Positions 54,861 through 62,870 of a DNA stretch of 64,000 nucleotides are shown one piece after another. Location: NCBI GenBank assembly GCA_902619805.1, contig CACNGC010000003.1:124001-188000 (forward strand). Direction: 5' to 3'. A program made the position numbers and the translations under genes. The DNA is from an uncultured SAR116 cluster alpha proteobacterium. Lineage in GTDB: Bacteria > Pseudomonadota > Alphaproteobacteria > Puniceispirillales > Marisalimonadaceae. The notes under the pieces are model-generated. The model saw only the letters and a list, made by a program, of their open reading frames with translations, searched no databases and was not told the DNA's origin. Numbering within the stretch: the first letter of the stretch is position 1; the number at the start of each line of letters is the position of its first letter.

Positions 54861-55961
54861 ATGTCTGATCAAATATCTATACCAGCAGTTTATATGAGAG
54901 GTGGAACCTCAAAAGGGTTACTATTTAATAAACATTATTTACCCAAAGTTCAGTCAGAGTTAGATAAATACCTGCTTGCAGCAATGGGGTCACCTGATCT
55001 TAGACAAATAAATGGAATTGGTGGAGCAACATCTGTAACAAGCAAAGTATGTATAATTTCAAAAAGCACACAAAAAAATGTAGATATAGATTACTTATTT
55101 GCTCAAGTAATTATAGACAAAGCAAAAGTAGATTACGGGCCTACCTGCGGTAATATGCTATCAGCAGTTGGCCCTTTTTCAATCGAAAATGGCTTTATTG
55201 ATGCTGAAGAGGGTGAAACTAAAATAATTATCAGATCTGTAAATACAGGTTCTATAATTGAAGCTGTAGTACCAACACCCAAAAAAAAAATAAAATATAT
55301 GGGTGATTTTAAAATTGACGGAGTTCCTGGGAAAGGTGCTCCAATATTACTAAAATTTAAGAATTTAGTTGGTGGAACCACGGGAAAGATGTTGCCTAAT
55401 GGAACACCAAATATAAAAGTTAAAGGTATAGAAGTTACATGTCTTGATATTTCAATGCCTATAGTAATGGCAAAAGCCTCTGACTTTGGCATAAGTGGAA
55501 ACGAAACAAGTAATGAACTAAATAAAAATTTGGAACTACTTAACAAGATTGAAGAGATTAGAGTTATTGCGGGTGCTCAAATGGGATTGGGGGATGTAAG
55601 TGGAAAAGTAATACCAAAATTTGCTCTTCTATCAAGACCACTTAATGGTGGGACTATTACGTCTAGATATTTTACTCCTAATACCTGTCATGAGACACAT
55701 GCTGCTACAGGCACTAATTGTATTGCATCTGCTTGTCTCATTTCTAATACAATTGCTTCTCAAATTTCTCAAATTGAAGTTAAACAAGAAAATAAAGTAA
55801 CAGTAGAACATCCTTTAGGTTCAATAGACTGTTTTGTTGAAACATGCTTGTCAACTGCAGACAATAAAAATGACTTCATAATTTCATGTGGTATCTATAG
55901 AACATCAAGAAAAATTATGGATGGAAAAATTTATATTCCACAAAATATAAATGATCACTGA
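54861..55961 (+). CDS. PrpF-family isomerase (methylaconitate / 4-oxalomesaconate type)
   Basis: Diaminopimelate-epimerase-fold isomerase of 366 residues in the PrpF family, whose members shift double bonds in unsaturated tricarboxylates (2-methylaconitate, 4-oxalomesaconate). Visible are VYMRGGTSKGLLF, the Cys-containing YGPTCGNMLSAVGPF and the second-half HPLGSIDC. It follows the dehydrogenase after five bases and overlaps the AbrB gene by 11 bases. A tri- or dicarboxylate with an exocyclic double bond is therefore a likely pathway intermediate. Confidence 0.9.
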   Translation: MSDQISIPAVYMRGGTSKGLLFNKHYLPKVQSELDKYLLAAMGSPDLRQINGIGGATSVTSKVCIISKSTQKNVDIDYLFAQVIIDKAKVDYGPTCGNMLSAVGPFSIENGFIDAEEGETKIIIRSVNTGSIIEAVVPTPKKKIKYMGDFKIDGVPGKGAPILLKFKNLVGGTTGKMLPNGTPNIKVKGIEVTCLDISMPIVMAKASDFGISGNETSNELNKNLELLNKIEEIRVIAGAQMGLGDVSGKVIPKFALLSRPLNGGTITSRYFTPNTCHETHAATGTNCIASACLISNTIASQISQIEVKQENKVTVEHPLGSIDCFVETCLSTADNKNDFIISCGIYRTSRKIMDGKIYIPQNINDH

Positions 55962-57021
55962 CAAATTAAAATTAGTTAATTTTTTCTTTGGGTGGTGGCC
56001 AGAGAGATGGCGATATACTTTGAGTTTGTTGTTAGCAATAGCTAGTGGCTTTTTAGCTTATTATATAGGCCTTCCTTTACCATGGATGTTGGGTCCGTTG
56101 ATAGGTTGTGGATTTTTTGCGGCAATTGGTAAAGGAGTAATTATTGGGAAAAAACCAAGACCTGTTTGTAGGGCGCTATTAGGTTGCACAATTGGAGCTA
56201 ATTTTGGGCCAGAGATAATTGATAGAGTTGGTGAAATTGGGATTTCATTATTATTTGTTCCATTTTTTGTAATTTTAATGGGCTCTACAACTTATTTTTA
56301 CTTAAACAAAGTCATGAAAATGGACAGACTGACCTCAATTTATGGCTCTTTCCCGGGTGGTTTAAATGAAATGGTTATTCTTGGTCAAGAGATTGGATCA
56401 AACCCAAGAACTTTAGTATTAATACATGCAACTAGAATTGTTGTTGTTGTTTTTTTAGCGTCTTTACTAATTATGTTTGTTCCAAAGTTAAGTGTTGATA
56501 TATTACCAAATCCTGATTTGTTTTATAATTGGCAACAACTTCCATTTGTTTTTATCATATCTTACTTAGGATGGTATTTGGCGGTTAAGTTGAAAATCCC
56601 GGGTCCAACAATAATTGGTCCAATGATTTTTTCAGCACTTATCCATATCTTCGAAATTGTGGAAGCAATGCCAATGTATATAATTGTTATTTCTGTTCAA
56701 ATTTTATTAGGTTCAGCTCTTGGATGTCTGTTTAAAAATATTACTTTAAAGGAAATGTCAGGACCTGTGCTCGCTGGACTTATAACAACCTTAATAGCAG
56801 TTATTCCTCTGGTGATTATTTATTTCATACTAGTAAATATTGGATATGACCCTTTATCAATTTTACTAGCATTCTCTCCTGGTGGACAATCAGAAATGAA
56901 TATTTTAGCTCTTTCTGTTGGAGCTGATATGTCATTTATAAGTCCACATCATATGTTAAGAGTTTTTATGGTAATAATTTTTGCTGGAATTCTACATAAA
57001 ATCATTAAACAAAATCTTTAA
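55951..57021 (+). CDS. AbrB-family membrane protein
   Basis: Polytopic membrane protein of 356 residues and about ten helices, in the AbrB duplication family (PF05145). The two repeats show GLPLPWMLGPLIGCGFF and KIPGPTIIGPMIFSAL, and the end has AFSPGGQSEMNILALSVGAD. The family is poorly characterised and often sits beside tricarboxylate or TRAP transporter and catabolic genes. It overlaps the PrpF gene by 11 bases. Possible role: export or uptake of the pathway acid. Confidence 0.87.
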   Translation: MITDKLKLVNFFFGWWPERWRYTLSLLLAIASGFLAYYIGLPLPWMLGPLIGCGFFAAIGKGVIIGKKPRPVCRALLGCTIGANFGPEIIDRVGEIGISLLFVPFFVILMGSTTYFYLNKVMKMDRLTSIYGSFPGGLNEMVILGQEIGSNPRTLVLIHATRIVVVVFLASLLIMFVPKLSVDILPNPDLFYNWQQLPFVFIISYLGWYLAVKLKIPGPTIIGPMIFSALIHIFEIVEAMPMYIIVISVQILLGSALGCLFKNITLKEMSGPVLAGLITTLIAVIPLVIIYFILVNIGYDPLSILLAFSPGGQSEMNILALSVGADMSFISPHHMLRVFMVIIFAGILHKIIKQNL

Positions 57022-57023
57022 TT

Positions 57024-57425
57024 TTATTTTTTAATTTTAGAATTGTTTGTGTCTACCAAGCTCATTTTTGTATTATCTACATAAGGAGCGTTTTCAATCC
57101 AAGACATTTCAAAACCTTCAATACAAGCTATATTATAACCATATTCGTTTGGATTTGATCGTCTCTTGTGGTGTGTGTTTATTCCACAGATTTTACAGAA
57201 ATAATGTTCAGCTATATTAGAATTCCATTTATAAGTTGATAGAAATTTTTTCCCAGATACAATTGTAAGGAGTTCCATGGGTGCTGATCCCATAACAAAT
57301 CCTTTTCTTGAACAAATTGAACAATTACACCTACGAAGATCTCTCAAACTTGTGTTAATTTTAAATTTTATCACACCGCAATGACAACTTCCCCTAAGGG
57401 GTGTCTTTAAATCCTTGATTTTCAT
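57024..57425 (-). CDS. GFA-family zinc protein
   Basis: Glutathione-dependent formaldehyde-activating-enzyme-like (GFA/CENP-V) protein of 133 residues. Zinc ligands are recognisable in GSCHCGVIKF, RRCNCSICSRKG and YFCKICGINTHH. Members act on glutathione adducts or have unknown substrates. It converges on the AbrB gene with a two-base gap and follows the DHDPS-family gene after 8 bases on the same strand. Confidence 0.88.
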   Translation of the reverse strand: MKIKDLKTPLRGSCHCGVIKFKINTSLRDLRRCNCSICSRKGFVMGSAPMELLTIVSGKKFLSTYKWNSNIAEHYFCKICGINTHHKRRSNPNEYGYNIACIEGFEMSWIENAPYVDNTKMSLVDTNNSKIKK

Positions 57426-57433
57426 TTTAATCC

Positions 57434-58345
57434 CTAAAATTTAAAGCCATAACTATCTCTCAGTTTGTTTGCTAACTCATTTGTTTTATCTTCAGATATA
57501 GGTTTGAATGGGGGCCTTAAGTTGTTCCATAAAGAGTTTTTAGTTTGTAAGGCTAATAACGATTTTTGGGCAGGAATTGGTGCATAGTCTTGAAATAATA
57601 ATCTTACTGATTTAACCTTTTTTTGAAGTTTTTTAGCCTCGTCCCATTTTCCCGAGTGACAAAGATCTATTACCTTTGAGATATCTTTGCTATTCAAGTT
57701 TGCAGTTGCTGAAATACAACCTGGTGCGCCTAGTTTGATTGCTTCAATTACAGGAAGCTCTGCTCCTGGATAAACAACCAAGTCCTTAATATTTAATAAG
57801 GCTTCTGTATTTTCCCAAACACCTGAGCTGTCTTTAATACCTATGATGAATTCTGGGTAAGCTTCTTTTAATTTTTTGACAAGTTCTATAGATAAACCAA
57901 CACCACTTACCTGTGGAATATGATATAAATATATATTAAGTCTACTATCATTCACTCCATCAATTAGTTTTTCAAAATATTCATATAGTCCTTCGTCACT
58001 CATTCCTTTAAAATAAAATGGAGGTAATGTCATTGCTCCCAGGCACCCCAATTCTATCGCATGTTTGGTAATTTCAATAGTATCTGGCAAATTACATAGA
58101 CCTGTTCCTGGTATTAATGTTTTTGGATCAATCCCAGACTCGACTAAACCTTCAATTGCTATCATTCTTTCTTTATTACCAACTGACAAAGCTTCTCCAG
58201 TTGTTCCAAAAGGGGCAAGTCCTGAGCAACCATTTTCCATGAGATCTTTGGCCAGATCATTATACATTTTTTGATCCATTTTAAGATTGTTGTCAAAAGG
58301 GGTTAGGATTGGTGCAATTAAACCTTTAATCAATTTTATCTCCAT
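57434..58345 (-). CDS. DHDPS/NAL-family aldolase
   Basis: Class I aldolase of the dihydrodipicolinate synthase / N-acetylneuraminate lyase family, 303 residues. The carboxylate-binding PFGTTGEALSV, catalytic Tyr in YLYHIPQVSGVGL and Schiff-base Lys in IIGIKDSSGVWEN are present. No lysine-pathway neighbours occur, and the next gene across the divergent spacer is an Ldh-family dehydrogenase. A catabolic lyase or dehydratase acting on a keto acid (for example keto-deoxy sugar acid or hydroxyproline-type) is more likely than DapA. Confidence 0.87.
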   Translation of the reverse strand: MEIKLIKGLIAPILTPFDNNLKMDQKMYNDLAKDLMENGCSGLAPFGTTGEALSVGNKERMIAIEGLVESGIDPKTLIPGTGLCNLPDTIEITKHAIELGCLGAMTLPPFYFKGMSDEGLYEYFEKLIDGVNDSRLNIYLYHIPQVSGVGLSIELVKKLKEAYPEFIIGIKDSSGVWENTEALLNIKDLVVYPGAELPVIEAIKLGAPGCISATANLNSKDISKVIDLCHSGKWDEAKKLQKKVKSVRLLFQDYAPIPAQKSLLALQTKNSLWNNLRPPFKPISEDKTNELANKLRDSYGFKF

Positions 58346-58541
58346 ACAGAAAATTAAAAAATTAATACTACTTTAATTTTTTATATAAATAAATTTCAAT
58401 TTAATTACTTATTTACAAATTTAGAATTATTATTAAATAAAATTAAAAGGAATAAACTTTACTCTTTTAGAAAATTACGTAGAACAATCGATACGTTAAT
58501 GATATATAAAAAAATAATTGCACATCAAATAGGGGATATAA

Positions 58542-59669
58542 TTGTCTGAAAAAAGTACAAATTTAGAAATTCGTGTGGACGTAAATTATGCGAATGATTT
58601 AATAACTGATATTTTTAAAGCCAAATCATGTAATGATCATGAAGCAAGAACTATTGCTCAAAGATTATCAGGATCAAACTTAGTAGGACATGACAGTCAT
58701 GGTATTGCAAGGGTGCCGAGGTATGTTAAATGGATGGAAAGAGGTTGGGTTTTTCCTAATCTAAAACCTGAAGTTGTTATTGATGCCGGTGCAATGGGTT
58801 GTCTAGACGCAAAACAGGGTTTTGGTCAAGTTGCTGGAGAATATGCAGTTGATGACGGAATTAGTAGAGCCAAAAAACATGGTGTATCCGTTGTAGGTTT
58901 AAGGAACTCAGGTCATCTTGGAAGAATTGGAGATTGGGCAGAAAGAGCGGCTGATGCAGGCTTGATTTCTTTTCATTTTGTCAATGTAAGAGGTAGTTTA
59001 CTTGTTGCTCCTTTTGGAGGAAGTGATAGAAGAGGAAGCACATCACCACTTGCTATAGGCATACCTAACAAAAACAAAGACCATATTATTTTGGATATGG
59101 CTACCTCAACTGTAGCAGAGGGAAAGGTAATGGTAGCTCAAAAAGGCGGTAAAAAATTACCTCATGGAGCTTTAATAGATAATTTAGGAAATCTAACCAT
59201 AAACCCTGAAGCTATGTATGGTAAAATAGGTGATGATGACGTCCCAGATCCAGATAAAGGAACTGGTGCAATAACAGCTTTTGGTCTTCACAAAGGTTCT
59301 GGTATAAATTTTATGATGGAAATTTTGGGTGGAGCTTTAACAGGTAATGGTGTTTGTGGAGCACTAACTGACAAAGAAAGAAGAAGATTTTCAAATGGAA
59401 TGTTATCACTTTACATCGAAGTTAAAAAAATGGTTGATATTGATTACTTCACAAAAGAAGTAAAATCTTATGCAGATTTTGTTAGAGCCTCTAGGCCATC
59501 TCAAAATAATGACAAAGTATTAATACCTGGTGATAAAGAAATATCAACTAATGAAGATAGACTTAAAAATGGATTACCTGTTCCTCCACTAGTATGGGGA
59601 AATATTAAACAAACGGCAGATAGATTAAATGTTGAAAATTTAGAACGTTTTGAAAAAGCTATTAAATAA
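58542..59669 (+). CDS. Ldh-family (malate/L-lactate type) dehydrogenase
   Basis: NAD(P)-dependent dehydrogenase of the type-2 malate/lactate family (PF02615), 375 residues. Signatures include HDSHGIARVPRYV, GLRNSGHLGRIGDWAERA with the catalytic His, DMATSTVAEGKV and FGLHKGSGINFMMEIL. The start is TTG, supported by AGGGG six bases upstream. Relatives reduce or oxidise malate, sulfolactate, ureidoglycolate or delta-1-pyrroline-2-carboxylate. It is divergent from the DHDPS-family gene across about 196 AT-rich bases, so the two may share control. Confidence 0.88.
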   Translation: MSEKSTNLEIRVDVNYANDLITDIFKAKSCNDHEARTIAQRLSGSNLVGHDSHGIARVPRYVKWMERGWVFPNLKPEVVIDAGAMGCLDAKQGFGQVAGEYAVDDGISRAKKHGVSVVGLRNSGHLGRIGDWAERAADAGLISFHFVNVRGSLLVAPFGGSDRRGSTSPLAIGIPNKNKDHIILDMATSTVAEGKVMVAQKGGKKLPHGALIDNLGNLTINPEAMYGKIGDDDVPDPDKGTGAITAFGLHKGSGINFMMEILGGALTGNGVCGALTDKERRRFSNGMLSLYIEVKKMVDIDYFTKEVKSYADFVRASRPSQNNDKVLIPGDKEISTNEDRLKNGLPVPPLVWGNIKQTADRLNVENLERFEKAIK

Positions 59670-59674
59670 TTTTT

Positions 59675-60298
59675 TCAAGTTTCAAAGGTTCTATCTCCAG
59701 CATCTCCAAGCCCAGGAATGATAAAACCATTTTCGTTAAGCTTGTCATCCTTTTGAGCACAAATAATCTCAACTTCTGGAAAATTATCTTGAACCTTTTT
59801 AATGCCTGGATCAGATGCTAGTAGACAAATTAGTTTAATATTTGAGGCACTGTGTTCTTTAAGTGTATTTATTGCAGAAACTGCGCTTCCACCAGTTGCA
59901 AGCATTGGATCACATAGATAACACTGTCTATTATTTAAATCAGACGGAAGTTTTTTTATATAATTGACTGGTTTAAGTGTTTTCTCGTCTCTATACATAC
60001 CAATATGACCAATTGAGACTTCATCAAATATATCTGTAATGCCTTCACTCATAATTAACCCTGCTCTTAAAATTGAAATAATACATGGCTTTGGATCATT
60101 TAATTTTACACCATCATATTTTTCTAAGGGTGTTTCAATTGTATTAGGAAATACATTTAAATCCTTAAAAATTTCAAAAACCATAAGAGAGGAAATTTTT
60201 CTTGCCAAATATCTAAACTTAGTACTTTGAGTGTTTTTTGACCTTAACGTAGTCATGTAAAGATTTATTAAGGGATGATTTAGGATTCTTACTTTCAT
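59675..60298 (-). CDS. upp: Uracil phosphoribosyltransferase
   Basis: Converts uracil and PRPP to UMP in pyrimidine salvage. The 207 residues show the N-terminal substrate region, ISILRAGLIMSEG, and the PRPP-binding loop CDPMLATGGSAVSAI, with GLGDAGDRTF at the end. It is the last gene of a minus-strand operon after a Pot-type ABC importer and an Asp/Glu/hydantoin racemase-family gene. This suggests that the imported material feeds pyrimidine salvage. Confidence 0.95.
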   Translation of the reverse strand: MKVRILNHPLINLYMTTLRSKNTQSTKFRYLARKISSLMVFEIFKDLNVFPNTIETPLEKYDGVKLNDPKPCIISILRAGLIMSEGITDIFDEVSIGHIGMYRDEKTLKPVNYIKKLPSDLNNRQCYLCDPMLATGGSAVSAINTLKEHSASNIKLICLLASDPGIKKVQDNFPEVEIICAQKDDKLNENGFIIPGLGDAGDRTFET

Positions 60299-60309
60299 TT
60301 TATTTTTCT

Positions 60310-61041
60310 CTAAGGTTTGAATTTATTCAGATAACCCATATATTCTTTTTTTCTGGGTACCGCATAAGATCCAACCTTACAGGTTTTAATTTTTAAATTT
60401 ACTAAGCTTTCTGCTAACACTACAGCTGAAGAAACACCCTCGATAACAGGTAACTGATGTTTTGTTTCTAAGCTTTTAGCTAAGTCAGCCATGCCAGCGC
60501 ATCCTAAAATTATAGACTCTGCATTATCATTTTCTATGGTATCTTGAATTCCTTTATTTAATTTATCTAAGTTTTCCCTAGAAATATTTTCTAAATCTAA
60601 AACTGGAACTTCAATAGCAGTAACTTTGACACAATTTTCAAAAAGACCATATTTTTTTAAATTATGAGTCAGCGGTCTTATTGATCTAGATAATGTTGTT
60701 ATCACTGTGAAATTACCAGCTACCATAGTTGCAATATGATATGCGGCTTCTCCTATTCCTATCACTGGTTTTTCTGTAATTGATCTAATTACATCTAAGC
60801 CTGTGTCATCAAAACAAGCTATAATATATGAATCAGCATCACTATGTTTTTCTATTTGTTCTACCAATCCAGGAATACAAAAAGCTTCATCATAAAATCC
60901 CTCAATGCTCTCAGGACCAACATTTGGTTCAACAGAAACAATTTCAGTATCTGCGCTAGCAAACTTCTTTGCAGTTAAATCTATTTTCTGTGTCATTGCT
61001 TTAGTAGTATTAGGATTAATTATACAAATTTTTCTTTTCAA
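60310..61041 (-). CDS. Aspartate/glutamate/hydantoin racemase-family protein
   Basis: Two-domain racemase-fold protein of 243 residues, closest in motif to hydantoin racemase: INPNTTKAMTQKI at the start, the first catalytic Cys in IACFDDTGLD, and the second in ILGCAGMADLA. Such enzymes racemise hydantoins or amino acids using a Cys pair, or act as maleate isomerase-like or allantoin racemase proteins. It lies 5 bases after the PotC-type permease gene and 11 bases before upp. A role in hydantoin, allantoin or pyrimidine-derived compound use is inferred from context. Confidence 0.86.
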   Translation of the reverse strand: MKRKICIINPNTTKAMTQKIDLTAKKFASADTEIVSVEPNVGPESIEGFYDEAFCIPGLVEQIEKHSDADSYIIACFDDTGLDVIRSITEKPVIGIGEAAYHIATMVAGNFTVITTLSRSIRPLTHNLKKYGLFENCVKVTAIEVPVLDLENISRENLDKLNKGIQDTIENDNAESIILGCAGMADLAKSLETKHQLPVIEGVSSAVVLAESLVNLKIKTCKVGSYAVPRKKEYMGYLNKFKP

Positions 61042-61046
61042 AATAA

Positions 61047-61916
61047 TTATCCTCTTTTTCTTTTAAGCCAAATGTAACATGCTATGGAAATACCAATTAC
61101 GCTAAATGAGACAAATGTAGTTACAGTACCTAATGCGTATATAACAGGTGTTGTAACTGTTGTAGTTAGACCTCTTAACTCCAATGGAAGCGTGTTTCCA
61201 GCACCCATAACTTGAGATGATCTTGCTAACTCGTCATATGATAAAGTGAATCCAAACAACGCAATACCAATAATACTGGGGGCTATGAGTGGAAAAACAA
61301 CCTCTTTAAAAGTTTTCCAAGGAGTTGCGCCAAGGTCTCTAGCTGCTTCTTCATAAGATTTGTCAAATCTATTAAAAACTGCAAACATTATTAGTAATCC
61401 AAAAGGAAGCGTCCATGTCAATTGTGCACCTAACCCACTTGTAAACATTCCTAAAGTAGTCTGAAAAGATTCATTGATATAATTTATATCAAAAGTTGTG
61501 CCAAGCCATTTTGTAAAATCATCAAGTAATCTAAATTGAAGAGCTACTCCAAGTGACAATACTATAGATGGTACAATTAAACTTGCTACTGTTGCAAAAA
61601 AAAGTGTATCAGATCCCCAAAATTTTTTTCTAAATGCTAGACCTGCGCTCACAGATAAAATAACTGTTAAGACCATAACTATCACACCTAAAATCATTGA
61701 TCTTTCAAATGCTGAACCGATATCTACGACAGAACCGCCTCGCCATAATTCTTTGAACCAATATGTTGAAACTCCATTAAGTGGAAAAGTTAAACCACCA
61801 TCTGGACCTTGAAAACTCAGAAGGACAATTGTAAAAGTAGGTCCATAAAGGAACAAAACAAATAAACAAAAAAAGAAAACGCAAATGTAATAAGTTTTAT
61901 TTTTCTTGTTTAACAT
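61047..61916 (-). CDS. Pot-type ABC transporter permease (PotC-like)
   Basis: Second permease of a polyamine-type (PotBC, family-1) importer, 289 residues and six helices. The EAA coupling loop reads EEAARDLGATPWKTFKEVVFPL. It starts one base after the PotB-like stop. The long periplasmic segment after helix 1 (about residues 30-70) is normal for the family. Substrates of Pot-like systems include spermidine, putrescine and related nitrogen compounds. Confidence 0.92.
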   Translation of the reverse strand: MLNKKNKTYYICVFFFCLFVLFLYGPTFTIVLLSFQGPDGGLTFPLNGVSTYWFKELWRGGSVVDIGSAFERSMILGVIVMVLTVILSVSAGLAFRKKFWGSDTLFFATVASLIVPSIVLSLGVALQFRLLDDFTKWLGTTFDINYINESFQTTLGMFTSGLGAQLTWTLPFGLLIMFAVFNRFDKSYEEAARDLGATPWKTFKEVVFPLIAPSIIGIALFGFTLSYDELARSSQVMGAGNTLPLELRGLTTTVTTPVIYALGTVTTFVSFSVIGISIACYIWLKRKRG

Positions 61917-61917
61917 T

Positions 61918-62799
61918 TTAAAGCTCTTTTCGAATATCTATCATTTTGGTCATTATCCAAATGATTAACAAGGTCAATGCTAATAAAATTACAGCATTTG
62001 CTGCTGCAGCAGGTAATTGAAGATAACTCATTTCAACATAAATTATTTTACCTATTGATGGAATTTGTTGTCCTCCCATTATTCCTATTGTAATAAAATC
62101 ACCCATAACAACTGTTATAACAAAAATAGATCCAATTACGATCCCAGGTTTACATAATGGTATAATTACATTCCATAATATTTGTAATCCATTGGCACCA
62201 TTATCGTAAGCCGCTTCTATAATTGATTTATCTATTCTCATCATAGAATTAAAAATTGGTACTATCATGAATAGCGTATATAAATGCACAAATGCTAAAA
62301 CAATGGAAAACCCAGAATATAAAAGCCACTCTTGAGGGGCATCTATAATACCTGTGGAGAGTAAGAAGTCATTTACAAGCCCATTCCTTCCTAAAAGAGG
62401 TATCCATGAAATCATTCTAATTACATTAGATGTCCAAAATGGAATAGTACAAAGTAAAAATAATGCTATCTGCCAAGTAACTGAATTTACGTAAAAAGCT
62501 AGAAAATAAGCGACGAAAAAGCCTATAATTAACGTGAAGAACCAAGTAATAAAACAAAAAATAAAAGTCGATAAATATGTTTTAAAAGTAACACACATAT
62601 CTTTTTGAAAGTTGAAACAATCTTTGAAAATATATGAGTAATTTTCAAAAATAAAATCAGGTATTATTGAGTATTCGTTGTAGTCCCAAAAACTTATAAT
62701 AAAGGTTAAGGCTAATGGGATGAAGAAAAAAAATACAAATATTAAGCTATAAGGTATTGATAATAAACCGACACTAGGTTTTAGCTTCAAGAATTTCAT
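61918..62799 (-). CDS. Pot-type ABC transporter permease (PotB-like)
   Basis: First permease of the same importer, 293 residues and six helices. The EAA loop reads IEAAYDNGANGLQILWNVIIPL. A large periplasmic loop after helix 1 contains NFQKDMCVTF. It follows the binding-protein gene after 71 bases that hold a terminator. The matching ATPase (PotA-like) is not in this window and may lie upstream, beyond the right edge. Confidence 0.92.
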   Translation of the reverse strand: MKFLKLKPSVGLLSIPYSLIFVFFFFIPLALTFIISFWDYNEYSIIPDFIFENYSYIFKDCFNFQKDMCVTFKTYLSTFIFCFITWFFTLIIGFFVAYFLAFYVNSVTWQIALFLLCTIPFWTSNVIRMISWIPLLGRNGLVNDFLLSTGIIDAPQEWLLYSGFSIVLAFVHLYTLFMIVPIFNSMMRIDKSIIEAAYDNGANGLQILWNVIIPLCKPGIVIGSIFVITVVMGDFITIGIMGGQQIPSIGKIIYVEMSYLQLPAAAANAVILLALTLLIIWIMTKMIDIRKEL

Positions 62800-62820
62800 A
62801 GTATAAGTATTTATTTAAGA

Positions 62821-62857
62821 TTATAAAAAAATAGGGTAACATTAGTTACCCTATTTT
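62821..62857 (-). terminator. Rho-independent terminator after the Pot-type binding-protein gene
   Basis: On the minus strand, AAAATAGGGTAAC - TAAT - GTTACCCTATTTT forms a perfect 13-bp stem followed by TTTATAA. It lies between the binding-protein stop (62871) and the first permease, so read-through would set permease levels below the binding protein. Confidence 0.75.
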
Positions 62858-62870
62858 AAAATTTGTTTTT

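Noticed and set aside
55133-55546. 137-residue minus-strand ORF
   Set aside because: Antisense shadow of the PrpF-family gene, which has clear motifs.
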